64,000 nucleotides of DNA from an uncultured Eubacteriales bacterium (GCA_934561055.1 CAKTFN010000001.1:62001-126000), one strand, 5' to 3'; shown: positions 35,422 through 42,812, numbered from the stretch's first letter. Notes: generated from the sequence alone by a model not told the origin. Translations and numbers: made by a program.

Positions 35422-35459
35422 AATCAGCCGTTCGATTTTTTCGGACGGCTGATTTTTTG
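35422..35459. terminator. Terminator of peptide gene 4, also facing the convergent gene
   Basis: AATCAGCCGT pairs with ACGGCTGATT, extended by CG/CG inside, and is followed by six T on the plus strand. Confidence 0.93.
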
Positions 35460-35481
35460 TTGCTGTTTGAATTTAAAGCGA

Positions 35482-36573
35482 TTATCGATTCTTGCTTTTA
35501 ATAAAAGTTTTGAGGGCAAAAATACCGAGAGCGGAAACCGTCACCGCAAAGGCTGCTTTTTTTACAAATTTTTCAACCTGCTTGACCGATGAAGGCGTGT
35601 GAGTATAGATGAACTCTGTTACCGGCTTTGACGGTTTGTAATCGCATAATTCGGACATTGTTACGGTATATGTTGTATAAGTCTTTGTGTCGGTTTCGTT
35701 GAGCATAAAAATTCTGACTCCGCGTTCCTTTCCCGGACCGTAAACGTTGAAACCTGCGCCTTGGGTATATCCGAGATCGATTCCGTCAACGTTTTTAACA
35801 AAGCTGTTGATGTGGTCGTGACCGAAAAAGATTCCGAGAACATCACCTTTTTCTTTCATTGCCTCAAATTCGCCGTAGTTAAGATCCGATACAGCGGGAG
35901 ACTCATGCATAAAGCCGCCGTTTTTGAGTGTTTCATCGTCAAGAACATAGAATTCATTGCTATGTGAATAAAACGCTTCAACCGCTCCTTTGGTGCCCTT
36001 TTTGACCTTCTTTATTGCCTTGAATATTTCGGGCACAGGGATATGTTGAAAAACAAGAGAGGGGAGAACGCTTCCGAATTTTTCCGAAATACAGTCGCGT
36101 TTATTTTTGTACCATTCGACTTGATCTTTAAAAACCGGAGAATACGTTCCGTTCTCTTCTTTTGAATTCGAGTCGATGAGATAAAGGCAGAAAATTTCTT
36201 TTTCGTTTTTGCTGTCCTTGATTAAAAGTGAAAACGTGCCCTTGTCACCATCGTAATGCGGAACGGAAAAAACAAAGCCCGAAAAAGATTTGTAAATTTC
36301 CATTTGTTCTGCGTTTCCGATTCCGCAGTTTCGGTCGTGGTTGCCGAAAGTTGCCGTGAACGGAATACCGCGCTCAATAACCGGGCGAAAAATTTCACCG
36401 AGCGTTTCTGTGATTTTCCTTTTTGTGTCAACTTTGAAAGTTGCGGAATATCCTTTGATTTGATCCCCCGTGAAAACAACGAGGTCGGGTTTTTCACGGT
36501 CAAGAGCGAGTGAAATCAATTTTATTGTGTCCGGGTTAACTTTGTGCAATTCCTGCGTATCAGTAATTTGCAT
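35482..36573 (-). CDS. Membrane-anchored calcineurin-like metallophosphoesterase
   Basis: At least 363 residues. Metal-binding motifs are in order: QITDTQ near residue 3, FTGDQ near 35, FGNHD near 76, QHIP near 177 and FGHDH near 255, typical of calcineurin-type phosphoesterases of the YkuE/Icc group. A C-terminal transmembrane helix (about 338-357) ends in a Lys-rich tail. The substrate is unknown. The start is doubtful: the ATG at 36573 lacks a ribosome binding site and would begin inside the first motif. The same frame continues upstream with LHFHNGKFKI, as seen at the start of relatives, to a CTG at 36615 or ATT at 36618 placed behind AAGGGGTG (36623-36630). A non-ATG start is therefore likely. 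It is convergent with the peptide cluster. Confidence 0.85.
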   Translation of the reverse strand: MQITDTQELHKVNPDTIKLISLALDREKPDLVVFTGDQIKGYSATFKVDTKRKITETLGEIFRPVIERGIPFTATFGNHDRNCGIGNAEQMEIYKSFSGFVFSVPHYDGDKGTFSLLIKDSKNEKEIFCLYLIDSNSKEENGTYSPVFKDQVEWYKNKRDCISEKFGSVLPSLVFQHIPVPEIFKAIKKVKKGTKGAVEAFYSHSNEFYVLDDETLKNGGFMHESPAVSDLNYGEFEAMKEKGDVLGIFFGHDHINSFVKNVDGIDLGYTQGAGFNVYGPGKERGVRIFMLNETDTKTYTTYTVTMSELCDYKPSKPVTEFIYTHTPSSVKQVEKFVKKAAFAVTVSALGIFALKTFIKSKNR

Positions 36574-36628
36574 AATTTTGAATTTGCCGTTATGGAAGTG
36601 AAGCGAAGTATTCAGAATGAAACACCCC

Positions 36629-37744
36629 TTATTTAAAATACATGAACAATTGGCATTTAATCATTCCGTTGTAAAGTTTTCTGCGCTTATCGGCTTTTCT
36701 TCCGAAGAAAAGCTCAAAATCTTCCGACGGACTGATGATGTAATATGACCAACCGCGTTTTTGAACAAACTTTTCGCCGAGAAGTTTATAAAGTTTTTCC
36801 GCTTCCTTTAAATCAAGGAGTCTTTCACCGTACGGCGGGTTGCAAAGAACCGTTCCTTTTTCGCTCTTCGGCTCAAAGTCTTTGACATCGCGTTCTTCAA
36901 AATCGATGAATTTATCAACGCCTGCGCGTTTTGCATTTGCTTTCGCAATTTCAAGGCAATGCGTGTCGATGTCGCTTCCGTATGCAACGAGGCGGCTTTC
37001 GTTTAAGACAAGCGAGCGGGCGCGTTCTCTTTCCTCAGTCCAAACGTTTTCGGGAATAATTTCCCAGCGCTCGGCCGAAAAACTTCTGTTTACACCCGGA
37101 GCAATATTATTTGCAAGCATTGCGCCTTCAATCAAGAGTGTTCCGGAACCGCACATAGGGTCGTAAAGGGTGTGGTAATCCCTGACTCTTGCAAGCGAAC
37201 AAATTGAAGAGGCGAGTGTTTCCTTGATCGGCGCTCCGCCGGCTTCAAGGCGATAGCCTCTTTTGTGAAGACCCGCTCCCGAGGTGTCAATGAGCAAACT
37301 GACTGTGTTTTTCATGATTGAAAACTGGATTTGATGAATGGGTCCTGTTTCGTCGAACCATGAAATGTTATATTTAGATTTAAGTCGTTCAACAACGGCC
37401 TTTTTTATAATTGACTGACAGTCGCTGACCGAAAAAAGAGCGGAATTAATTGAATAGCCTTTAACGGGAAACGCATCAAGCTTTCCGATCCACTGTTCCC
37501 AGGGAAGCGCCTTGGTTCCTTGGAAAAGTTCCTCAAAGCTCATTGCTGTGAATGAGCCGACAAGAATTTGAACTCTTTCTGCGTGGCGTGAGCAGATATT
37601 TGCTCTTGCAAGAATATACTCGTCGCCGGAGAAGAGAACTCTTCCGTTCTCGGCCGTAACATCTTCTGCTCCGATTGCTTTCATTTCATCGGCAATGAGT
37701 TTTTCAAGTCCCAAAAGGCATGGAATAACAAAATTTATTTTCAT
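36629..37744 (-). CDS. THUMP-domain class I SAM-dependent rRNA methyltransferase (YpsC/RlmL type)
   Basis: 371 residues. An N-terminal ferredoxin-like/THUMP domain (about 1-155) is followed by a Rossmann methyltransferase domain. Visible motifs are DPMCGSGTLLIEGAM near residue 195 (SAM-binding) and LCNPPYGERL near 300 (the NPPY catalytic motif of N2-guanine and N6-adenine methyltransferases). The family modifies guanine in 23S rRNA (RlmL, YpsC). Length fits the short YpsC form. The ATG at 37744 follows GCAGG. It lies between the metallophosphoesterase and hpf genes on the same strand, separated from hpf by a terminator. Confidence 0.93.
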   Translation of the reverse strand: MKINFVIPCLLGLEKLIADEMKAIGAEDVTAENGRVLFSGDEYILARANICSRHAERVQILVGSFTAMSFEELFQGTKALPWEQWIGKLDAFPVKGYSINSALFSVSDCQSIIKKAVVERLKSKYNISWFDETGPIHQIQFSIMKNTVSLLIDTSGAGLHKRGYRLEAGGAPIKETLASSICSLARVRDYHTLYDPMCGSGTLLIEGAMLANNIAPGVNRSFSAERWEIIPENVWTEERERARSLVLNESRLVAYGSDIDTHCLEIAKANAKRAGVDKFIDFEERDVKDFEPKSEKGTVLCNPPYGERLLDLKEAEKLYKLLGEKFVQKRGWSYYIISPSEDFELFFGRKADKRRKLYNGMIKCQLFMYFK

Positions 37745-37760
37745 ATTTTGCCTGCTTTCA

Positions 37761-37796
37761 AAAAATAAAAATCAGCGGTGGATTGGCCACCGCTGA
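37761..37796 (-). terminator. Intrinsic terminator of hpf
   Basis: On the minus strand TCAGCGGTGG pairs with CCACCGCTGA (10 bp), followed by TTTTTATTTTTT. Confidence 0.93.
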
Positions 37797-37824
37797 AATA
37801 TTTTATCACAATATAAAATTAAAA

Positions 37825-38352
37825 TCAATCAGTATCAGGAATAATAAGTCCGTATCCGCCGTCATTTCTTGCATAAACAACACAGATTTTGTCATTGTCG
37901 CTGTTAAGGAACATAAAGAAACGGTGATCAAGAAGATTCATTTGAAGAATTGCTTCGTCAACGCTCTGCGGCTTGAGAACGATTTTCTTTGAGCGGACAA
38001 CTTCAAAATTGTCCTCGCTGTCAAATTCGTCAATTGCATCAAAAGCCTCAAAAGCACCGGAGCGGAGTCTCTTTTCAACTCTGGTTTTGTTTTTCCTGAT
38101 TTGGCGAACAAGGGAATCGACGCAGCGGTCAAGAGCATCATTCATGTTTTCCGAGCGTTCCTGCGCACGGAAAATCAATGAATTGTAAAAGACGGTCACC
38201 TCGACGATCTGCTCATTTCGTTCAACTGTTGCGGTAATTTTTGCTTCAGCGTCGGGACCGAAGAATTTTTCAATCTTCTTAAGTCTTTTTTCGGCTCTTT
38301 CTTTGAATGAGTCTCTTGGTGTGCACTTTCGTCCGATGATGGTTATTTTCAT
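37825..38352 (-). CDS. hpf: Ribosome hibernation promoting factor, long form
   Basis: 175-residue protein that binds stationary-phase ribosomes and dimerises them into 100S particles. Residues 1-100 are the HPF/YfiA domain (MKITIIGRKC, LKKIEKFFG, VTVFYNSLIFRAQE, DALDRCVDSL). After an acidic linker, residues about 118-175 form the dimerisation domain (VVRSKKIVLKP, MNLLDHRFFMFLN, YGLIIPD). Length fits the long form typical of Firmicutes. The ATG at 38352 is 7 nt after AGGAGG; upstream in-frame starts lie in the structured leader and lack such a site. It is a single gene with its own promoter, leader and terminator. Confidence 0.96.
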   Translation of the reverse strand: MKITIIGRKCTPRDSFKERAEKRLKKIEKFFGPDAEAKITATVERNEQIVEVTVFYNSLIFRAQERSENMNDALDRCVDSLVRQIRKNKTRVEKRLRSGAFEAFDAIDEFDSEDNFEVVRSKKIVLKPQSVDEAILQMNLLDHRFFMFLNSDNDKICVVYARNDGGYGLIIPDTD

Positions 38353-38470
38353 AACGCTGCCTCCTTTATATATTGAACCGTTCGATTCAAAGAGTTTTCG
38401 ACTTTGAACCGATTTCGGATACCTACCCTCTGCAACTGAGTTGCCGAGAGGACTTACCCTTTTAAGTTCA
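38353..38470 (-). promoter_or_regulatory. Structured 5' leader of hpf
   Basis: About 117 nt of leader on the minus strand. It holds a compound hairpin in which CCTCT-CG-GCAAC pairs with GTTGC-AGAGG (38451-38427), enclosed by GGGTA/TATCC, then a CCGAAATCGG hairpin and a TTCAAAG/CTTTGAA stem. Such density of pairing is unusual for a plain leader. A relation to the raiA-type RNA found upstream of some hpf (raiA) genes is possible, but I cannot confirm it. Confidence 0.5.
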
Positions 38471-38475
38471 GTGGT

Positions 38476-38504
38476 ATTATAGCACATTTAAACATAAAAA
38501 GGAA
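38476..38504 (-). promoter_or_regulatory. Promoter of hpf
   Basis: On the minus strand a perfect TATAAT (38481-38476) with extended TGC lies 17 bp after a weak -35, TTCCTT. Confidence 0.7.
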
Positions 38505-38558
38505 GTACTTTATAAAATTTTTATCATTAATTACTAAAATCAACCTAAAAAATTCAGA

Positions 38559-38586
38559 TAAAAAAAGCAGCCTGTAAAAGACTGCT
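38559..38586 (-). terminator. Intrinsic terminator of metA
   Basis: On the minus strand AGCAGTC pairs with GGCTGCT (7 pairs, one G-T), followed by TTTTTTT. Confidence 0.88.
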
Positions 38587-38592
38587 CAAAGG

Positions 38593-39507
38593 TTAAAGAC
38601 TGTTAATATCATAAGGTGTTTTCTGATAAACAAAATAGTTCAGCCAGTTTGTGAACATAAGCGTTCCGACGTTACGCCAGGTCATAAGGGGCTGCTTGGT
38701 CGGGTCGTCGTTTGGAAAATAATTATACGGAAGCTTGATGTCAAGACCTTTTTCCTTGTCTCTGAAATACTCTTTTGCAAGCGTATCCGCATCGTATTCG
38801 GAATGACCTGTGGCATAAAAATTTCTGCATTCAAGGTCAGAAATCAAATGTATTCCGGAAATTTCGGAGTAGGAGAGAATTTGAAGGTCTTTGCAAAGTG
38901 CGATGTCGGAAAAGCGCGTTTCCGTGTGGCGTGACTGGGGAACAAAGTATGTGTCGTCAAAGCCGCGGAGAAGGGGATGAAAAAGGTCAAGCGGCTTGTG
39001 AGGAAATACGCCGAACATTTTTTCCGCAAGATCGTGCTTAGGTATGCCGTAGCGGTAATAAAGGCCTGCTTGAGCTCCCCAGCAGATGTGCATGGTTGAG
39101 TACACATTGGTTTTCGACCACTCAAAAATTTCGCAAAGTTCGGGCCAGTAGTCAACGTCTTCAAAATTCATCTGTTCAACCGGCGCACCGGTAACAATCA
39201 TTCCGTCATACTTTTTGTCCTTGATTTCGTCAAACGTTTTATAAAAAGTGAGCATATGCTCCTCATCGGTGTGAGAGGCTTTGTGAGTAACCGTTTGAAG
39301 AAGTTCAACGTCAACCTGAAGCGGAGAATTTGAAAGCATTCTTAAAAGCTGAGTTTCGGTTGCGATTTTTGTCGGCATAAGATTAAGGATAATTATTTTC
39401 AGCGGACGGATGTCTTGAGTCTGCGCCCGTGTTTCTGTCATAACAAAGATATTCTCTTTTTCAAGGCTTTCTTTTGCGGGAAGCTTGTCGTTTATTCTAA
39501 TTGGCAT
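38593..39507 (-). CDS. metAA: Homoserine O-acetyltransferase (MetA family)
   Basis: 304-residue enzyme activating homoserine by acylation, the first committed step of methionine synthesis. Catalytic residues are visible: Cys142 in HICWGAQ, His235 and Glu237 in TGHSEYD. Residue 111 (TGAPVE, Glu111) is Glu; in this family Glu111 gives acetyl-CoA specificity, while Gly gives succinyl-CoA. The product is therefore probably O-acetylhomoserine despite frequent succinyltransferase labels. Length is normal. The ATG follows GAGGTG. It has its own promoter downstream of the YwlG-type gene. Confidence 0.96.
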   Translation of the reverse strand: MPIRINDKLPAKESLEKENIFVMTETRAQTQDIRPLKIIILNLMPTKIATETQLLRMLSNSPLQVDVELLQTVTHKASHTDEEHMLTFYKTFDEIKDKKYDGMIVTGAPVEQMNFEDVDYWPELCEIFEWSKTNVYSTMHICWGAQAGLYYRYGIPKHDLAEKMFGVFPHKPLDLFHPLLRGFDDTYFVPQSRHTETRFSDIALCKDLQILSYSEISGIHLISDLECRNFYATGHSEYDADTLAKEYFRDKEKGLDIKLPYNYFPNDDPTKQPLMTWRNVGTLMFTNWLNYFVYQKTPYDINSL

Positions 39508-39554
39508 TTTTTCACCTCAAAAATGTGTTGCGGCAGTATAAACCGCCAAAACAC

Positions 39555-39582
39555 ATTATAACAGATTCCGTAAATAAATCAA
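39555..39582 (-). promoter_or_regulatory. Promoter of metA
   Basis: On the minus strand TTGATT (39582-39577) and TATAAT (39560-39555), 16 bp apart, with extended TGT. A hairpin (39557-39522; AATGTGTT/AACACATT plus GGCGG/CCGC) overlaps the -10 and start region and ends just before the ribosome binding site. I see no S-box or T-box. Confidence 0.65.
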
Positions 39583-39588
39583 GCATAT

Positions 39589-40131
39589 TCAGCAGTAATG
39601 TGCTCTTTCTCCGCCGATATATTTCGGTCTTGTTCTTGCTGCGGTGATATGAGCCTGTCCGATGTTATCAACCGAAAGTCTCAGAGGAACCGCAACGTGC
39701 TTGAGGTGCATACCGATGAGAGTAAGACCGATGTCAAGTCCCGCGTCGGCCTTGATTTCTTCAACGGCAACAGGGTCGCTGAAATTTTCATAAGCCGTTG
39801 TTGCAAAACTTCCGCCCGCCTTTGGTTTCGGAACAACGCAAACAATTTCGTATCCTCTTTTTTCGGCGGCTTCTCTTTCAAGAATAAGCGCGCGGTTAAG
39901 GTGTTCGCAGCACTGCGCCGCAAGGAAAATGCCTTTTTCTTTAAGATAGGGATAAATACCTGCGAAAACGTCCTGCGCCGCCTCAAGCGAAGAACCTTTG
40001 CCGATTGTTTCTCCGACGATTTCACTTGAAGAACAGCCTACAACAAGCAAGTCGCCCTTTTTGAGTCCTGCTTTTTCAACAAGTTCTTTGATGACCTTTT
40101 CGGCCTGAAGTTTGATGTCAGTCATAATCAT
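39589..40131 (-). CDS. YwlG-type UPF0340 (TIGR01440) protein
   Basis: 180-residue cytosolic protein of the UPF0340/YwlG family. Typical stretches are VVGCSSSEIVGETIGKGSS, the AAQCCEHLNRALI core with two adjacent cysteines, PKAGGSFATTAY, and the GLDIGLTLIGMHLKHVAVPL region. Its biochemical role is not established. The ATG at 40131 overlaps the stop of the upstream decayed gene (ATGA), suggesting former translational coupling; a second ATG six bases on has better spacing from AAAGGA. Confidence 0.92.
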   Translation of the reverse strand: MIMTDIKLQAEKVIKELVEKAGLKKGDLLVVGCSSSEIVGETIGKGSSLEAAQDVFAGIYPYLKEKGIFLAAQCCEHLNRALILEREAAEKRGYEIVCVVPKPKAGGSFATTAYENFSDPVAVEEIKADAGLDIGLTLIGMHLKHVAVPLRLSVDNIGQAHITAARTRPKYIGGERAHYC

Positions 40132-40505
40132 TTTTCCTTTGCGCCTGAACTTAGTTGGGCGCTCCTTTCTTTGGAATCAAGTATATCTTTTTTACGAAGA
40201 ACCGCCGTTGCCGCATAATGCAGAACGTCAAATTCTTCGGGAAAACGCTTTATCGGCATATCAAGGTGTTCTTTTTCAAAGGCGTCAATTTCTGCTTTTG
40301 AAAGCGAAGAAGCGATTGCACAGCAGGCTTTGACTCTTCCGTTTTGAAGTCAAGGACGGTTTGTCCTTTAAGACAAAGACCGATACCGGCGATCTTTTTT
40401 GTAAAAAATCGCCGGATAAATGTCACGGTATTTAGCGTAATTTTCCGAGGTTCTGCCCCGGTCAAACGGTTTTCCGTTGTCAATTTTTTTATCAGTGATG
40501 TTCAT
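40128..40505 (-). pseudogene. Decayed SAM-dependent methyltransferase
   Basis: Starts like an intact gene (AAGGTGAG, then ATG at 40505; MNITDKKIDNGKPFDRGRTS, ENYAKYRDIYPAIFY), as in a common class I methyltransferase family. At an A-run (FYKK) the frame shifts by one to IAGIGLCLKGQTVLD, then jumps directly to the family's C-terminus in the first frame (GRVKAC, IASSLSKAEIDAFEKEHLDM, EEFDVLHYAATAVL). The SAM-binding G-rich core, more than 100 residues, is missing. The frame ends at TGA overlapping the next ATG. It is inactive by internal deletion plus frameshift. Confidence 0.85.
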
Positions 40506-40527
40506 AAAAACTCACCTTGAATTTATT

Positions 40528-41073
40528 TTACTGTGCAAACCACTTTGAAGTACTTTTTCTGAGCTTATCGATTGCAGGGGAGAGAGCAAGGAACAAAACC
40601 GTGCTTCCGGCAGCCTGAATAAAGTTTTGAAGAACGGTTGAGGCTGCAGCGGTCAAAGCGCCTGCGGTTGGGAGATTATTAACTGTTATGCCGATGATGA
40701 ATTCTGCAATTGCATAAATAGCGATCGAAGAAGCAGCGGAAATGACAAGGGCGATTACATTGCGTTTGCAAAGCGTCTTTTCCGTTTTTGAAGTGAACGG
40801 AAGAGAGATTACAGCTTTTGTAATGAGTGTCGGAATAACATAAACAAGATATCCGCTTGCACCGTCCGCAATTGCACCGCCGACAGCTGCGGCAAGTGCG
40901 GCGTAAGGCGTCGGAAGTAAAACGGCGGCAAAATATATTACAGCGTCACCGAGATGAACAAATCCCGTTGAACCGTAAGGAATGTGAAAAAGTGTAATAA
41001 AGATAGCGGTCAGTGCCGCAAAAAGGGCGGAAAAAGTTAAGTATTTAAGATTGCTTTTTGATTTTGCTTTCAA
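40528..41073 (-). CDS. ECF transporter S component, possibly for vitamin B6
   Basis: 181-residue membrane protein with six hydrophobic segments. The pattern is that of ECF substrate-binding subunits: FSALFAALTAIFITLFHIPY, the VHLGDAVIYFAAVLLP loop and an Ala/Gly-rich helix AALAAAVGGAIADGASGY. It would bind a vitamin and work with shared EcfT/EcfA proteins encoded elsewhere. Divergence from a MocR (PdxR-like) regulator that uses pyridoxal phosphate suggests vitamin B6, an inference. The start is taken as TTG at 41073, 6 nt after GAGGTG. An in-frame ATG at 41097 has no ribosome binding site and lies in the divergent promoter. Confidence 0.85.
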   Translation of the reverse strand: MKAKSKSNLKYLTFSALFAALTAIFITLFHIPYGSTGFVHLGDAVIYFAAVLLPTPYAALAAAVGGAIADGASGYLVYVIPTLITKAVISLPFTSKTEKTLCKRNVIALVISAASSIAIYAIAEFIIGITVNNLPTAGALTAAASTVLQNFIQAAGSTVLFLALSPAIDKLRKSTSKWFAQ

Positions 41074-41090
41074 TTTTATCACCTCATGTA

Positions 41091-41118
41091 TTGACATTGC
41101 GTGATCACGGGTTATAAT
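41091..41118 (+). promoter_or_regulatory. Near-consensus promoter of the MocR gene with embedded palindrome
   Basis: TTGACA (41091-41096) and TATAAT (41113-41118), 16 bp apart. The spacer carries a perfect 10-bp palindrome CGTGATCACG (41100-41109), well placed for autoregulation and for control of the divergent ECF gene. Confidence 0.8.
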
Positions 41119-41185
41119 ATACTAAAAATCTGTCATGATTTAAATACCCAAATTTAAGAATTTTTTAAGGGACAGTTGGAAGAAT

Positions 41186-42502
41186 ATGATTAAATATCTT
41201 GACCTTTATGAACATTATAAAAACTTAATACTGAGCGGAATGCTTCTTCCGGGAACAAAACTCCCTTCCGTAAGAAGATGTTCGGGCGAATTTTCGCTTT
41301 CAAGAACAACGGTTGAAAACGCGTATGCGGTTCTTGCTGCCGAAGGCTATATCTTTTCAAAGCCGCAAAGCGGATACTTTGTTTCCGATCTTTTGATTGA
41401 AGACGAATCAAACGTGACAAGACCGGCCGTTTCCGATTTCGGAAAACAAACGGAGTACAAATTTGATATGGTGACAACGGCGGCCGACAAAGAGAGTTTT
41501 GACTTTTCACTTTGGCGCAGATATGTAAAAAGTGCCTGGCGACAGGATGAGAGGCTCCTTTCTTACGGAGACAGTATGGGTGAACCTGACTTGCGGTCAG
41601 CGATTGCAAAATATGTCAACAGTCAGCGAGGTGTTGTCGGAACAGCGGAGAATATCGTTGTTTCGGCCGGAACGCAAAGTCTTCTTTCAATTCTTTGCGT
41701 GCTTTTAAAAGAAGAAAAAAACATTGCTTTTTTGGGCTTTGATTTTCCAAAGGGGAGAACGGTCTTTGAAGACTACGGAAAAAATGTTTTCAGCGTTTCA
41801 AAAGACATATTTGACACGGTTTCGGATTCGTGTAAAGCTTCTGTCATTTACGTATCTCCCTCACATAACGACAGTTCCGGAAGTGTGATGCAAATGAATG
41901 AAAGAACGAAAATTATCGAATATGCCCGTAAAGAGAATATACTTGTCATTGAGGATGATTACGACAGCGAATTCAGATACGGTTCACATCCGATGCTTTC
42001 CCTTCAAGGTCTTGACGGCGGAAAAAATGTGGTGTATATCGGAACGTTTTCAAAGCTTCTTCTTCCGTCAATCAGAGTCAGTTTTATGGTACTCCCGCAA
42101 GATTTAGCAAGGCTGTTCAGGGAGCACGCCGTGCTTTATAATCAGACAGCTTCAAAGGCCGAGCAAATTGCGCTCTGTCAGTACATTACCGACGGTCATC
42201 TTCTTGCGAGAATCAGAAAACAAAAAAGAATATATATATCAAAAAGCGAAGTATTGTGCAGCCGTGGGAATGAACTCTTTAAAGGTCTTGCACTTTTCAC
42301 AAGATGTGAAGCGGCTTATCTTGTAAAGGTTAAATCCATTACAAATATTGATTCCGAAACACTTTCAAAAAGAGCGATTGAAAATGGTGTAAAGGTTCGC
42401 CCGATTGAAAACGAACCCGGCGCGATTCTTCTTTCTTGCGCCGGGTTTAATATTGACAAAACCGATGAAATGCTTATGATGCTCAGAAAAGCATTTGTCT
42501 GA
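41186..42502 (+). CDS. MocR-family (GntR-aminotransferase) transcriptional regulator
   Basis: 438 residues: an N-terminal winged-helix GntR domain (about 1-68; YKNLILSGMLLPGTKLPSVR, LSRTTVENAYAVLAAEGYI) fused to a class I aminotransferase-like domain (about 100-438). The PLP-binding lysine is Lys290 in GTFSKLLLPSIR, and the upstream Asp lies in the EDDYDSEFR stretch. MocR proteins sense pyridoxal phosphate or amino compounds; PdxR members control vitamin B6 genes. The neighbouring divergent ECF S component supports a PdxR-like role, not proven. Its stop abuts the stop of the convergent small gene with no spacer. Confidence 0.93.
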   Translation: MIKYLDLYEHYKNLILSGMLLPGTKLPSVRRCSGEFSLSRTTVENAYAVLAAEGYIFSKPQSGYFVSDLLIEDESNVTRPAVSDFGKQTEYKFDMVTTAADKESFDFSLWRRYVKSAWRQDERLLSYGDSMGEPDLRSAIAKYVNSQRGVVGTAENIVVSAGTQSLLSILCVLLKEEKNIAFLGFDFPKGRTVFEDYGKNVFSVSKDIFDTVSDSCKASVIYVSPSHNDSSGSVMQMNERTKIIEYARKENILVIEDDYDSEFRYGSHPMLSLQGLDGGKNVVYIGTFSKLLLPSIRVSFMVLPQDLARLFREHAVLYNQTASKAEQIALCQYITDGHLLARIRKQKRIYISKSEVLCSRGNELFKGLALFTRCEAAYLVKVKSITNIDSETLSKRAIENGVKVRPIENEPGAILLSCAGFNIDKTDEMLMMLRKAFV

Positions 42503-42670
42503 TTATTGCTTCTTTCCGAAGCCCTTTTTGCAAATTTCTTTTGAAAATCCTCGAAGCTCATTAAGCGTCTTAACTTTTGTTCCGCTTTGAATTATGCTTT
42601 CCTGCAAAAATTTCGGAAGCGAGTTAAAGTATTCATTCATCTCTTTTGTATAACCTGTCATATCAGCCAT
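42503..42670 (-). CDS. Small protein of unknown function (55 aa)
   Basis: 55 residues, soluble and basic at the C-terminus (KKGFGKKQ). The core reads EYFNSLPKFLQESIIQSG, then KVKTLNELRGFS. The ATG at 42670 lies after AAGGTGA with normal spacing; upstream in-frame starts have no such site. Short proteins with this YFNSLP..QESI..SG pattern are, as I recall, common in Clostridia, with no known role. It ends directly against the MocR gene. Confidence 0.75.
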   Translation of the reverse strand: MADMTGYTKEMNEYFNSLPKFLQESIIQSGTKVKTLNELRGFSKEICKKGFGKKQ

Positions 42671-42750
42671 TTTGCGTTCACCTTCTCTTTTCATATTTAT
42701 ATTAGTTTTTGACAGTGATAAAAAAATATACCGCCGCATTAAGGTTCCGG

Positions 42751-42790
42751 TTGAATTCTTCAGGTAAAAATGATATGATTGTTATGCAGT
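42751..42790 (+). promoter_or_regulatory. Promoter of the DUF2500 gene, with GCAGT start region
   Basis: TTGAAT (42751-42756) and TATGAT (42774-42779), 17 bp apart, extended TGA. GCAGT begins at 42786, exactly 6 nt after the -10, as in the four peptide promoters; here no ACTG partner follows. Confidence 0.7.
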
Positions 42791-42812
42791 TGAAAACCAA
42801 AGGGGTGATTTA

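Noticed and set aside
34360..35459. Peptide cluster as a classical bacteriocin operon
   Set aside because: No ABC transporter, modification enzyme, double-Gly leader or immunity-like gene lies nearby, and the peptides are neutral or acidic rather than cationic.
38353..38487. N-terminal extension of Hpf by 45 residues
   Set aside because: The ATG at 38352 has a perfect AGGAGG site and the family starts there; the upstream frame covers the structured leader and the promoter.
39522..39557. Hairpin before metA as a terminator of the YwlG-type gene
   Set aside because: It overlaps the metA promoter and start region, and the following T run is short; it is more likely part of the metA leader, though a dual role is possible.
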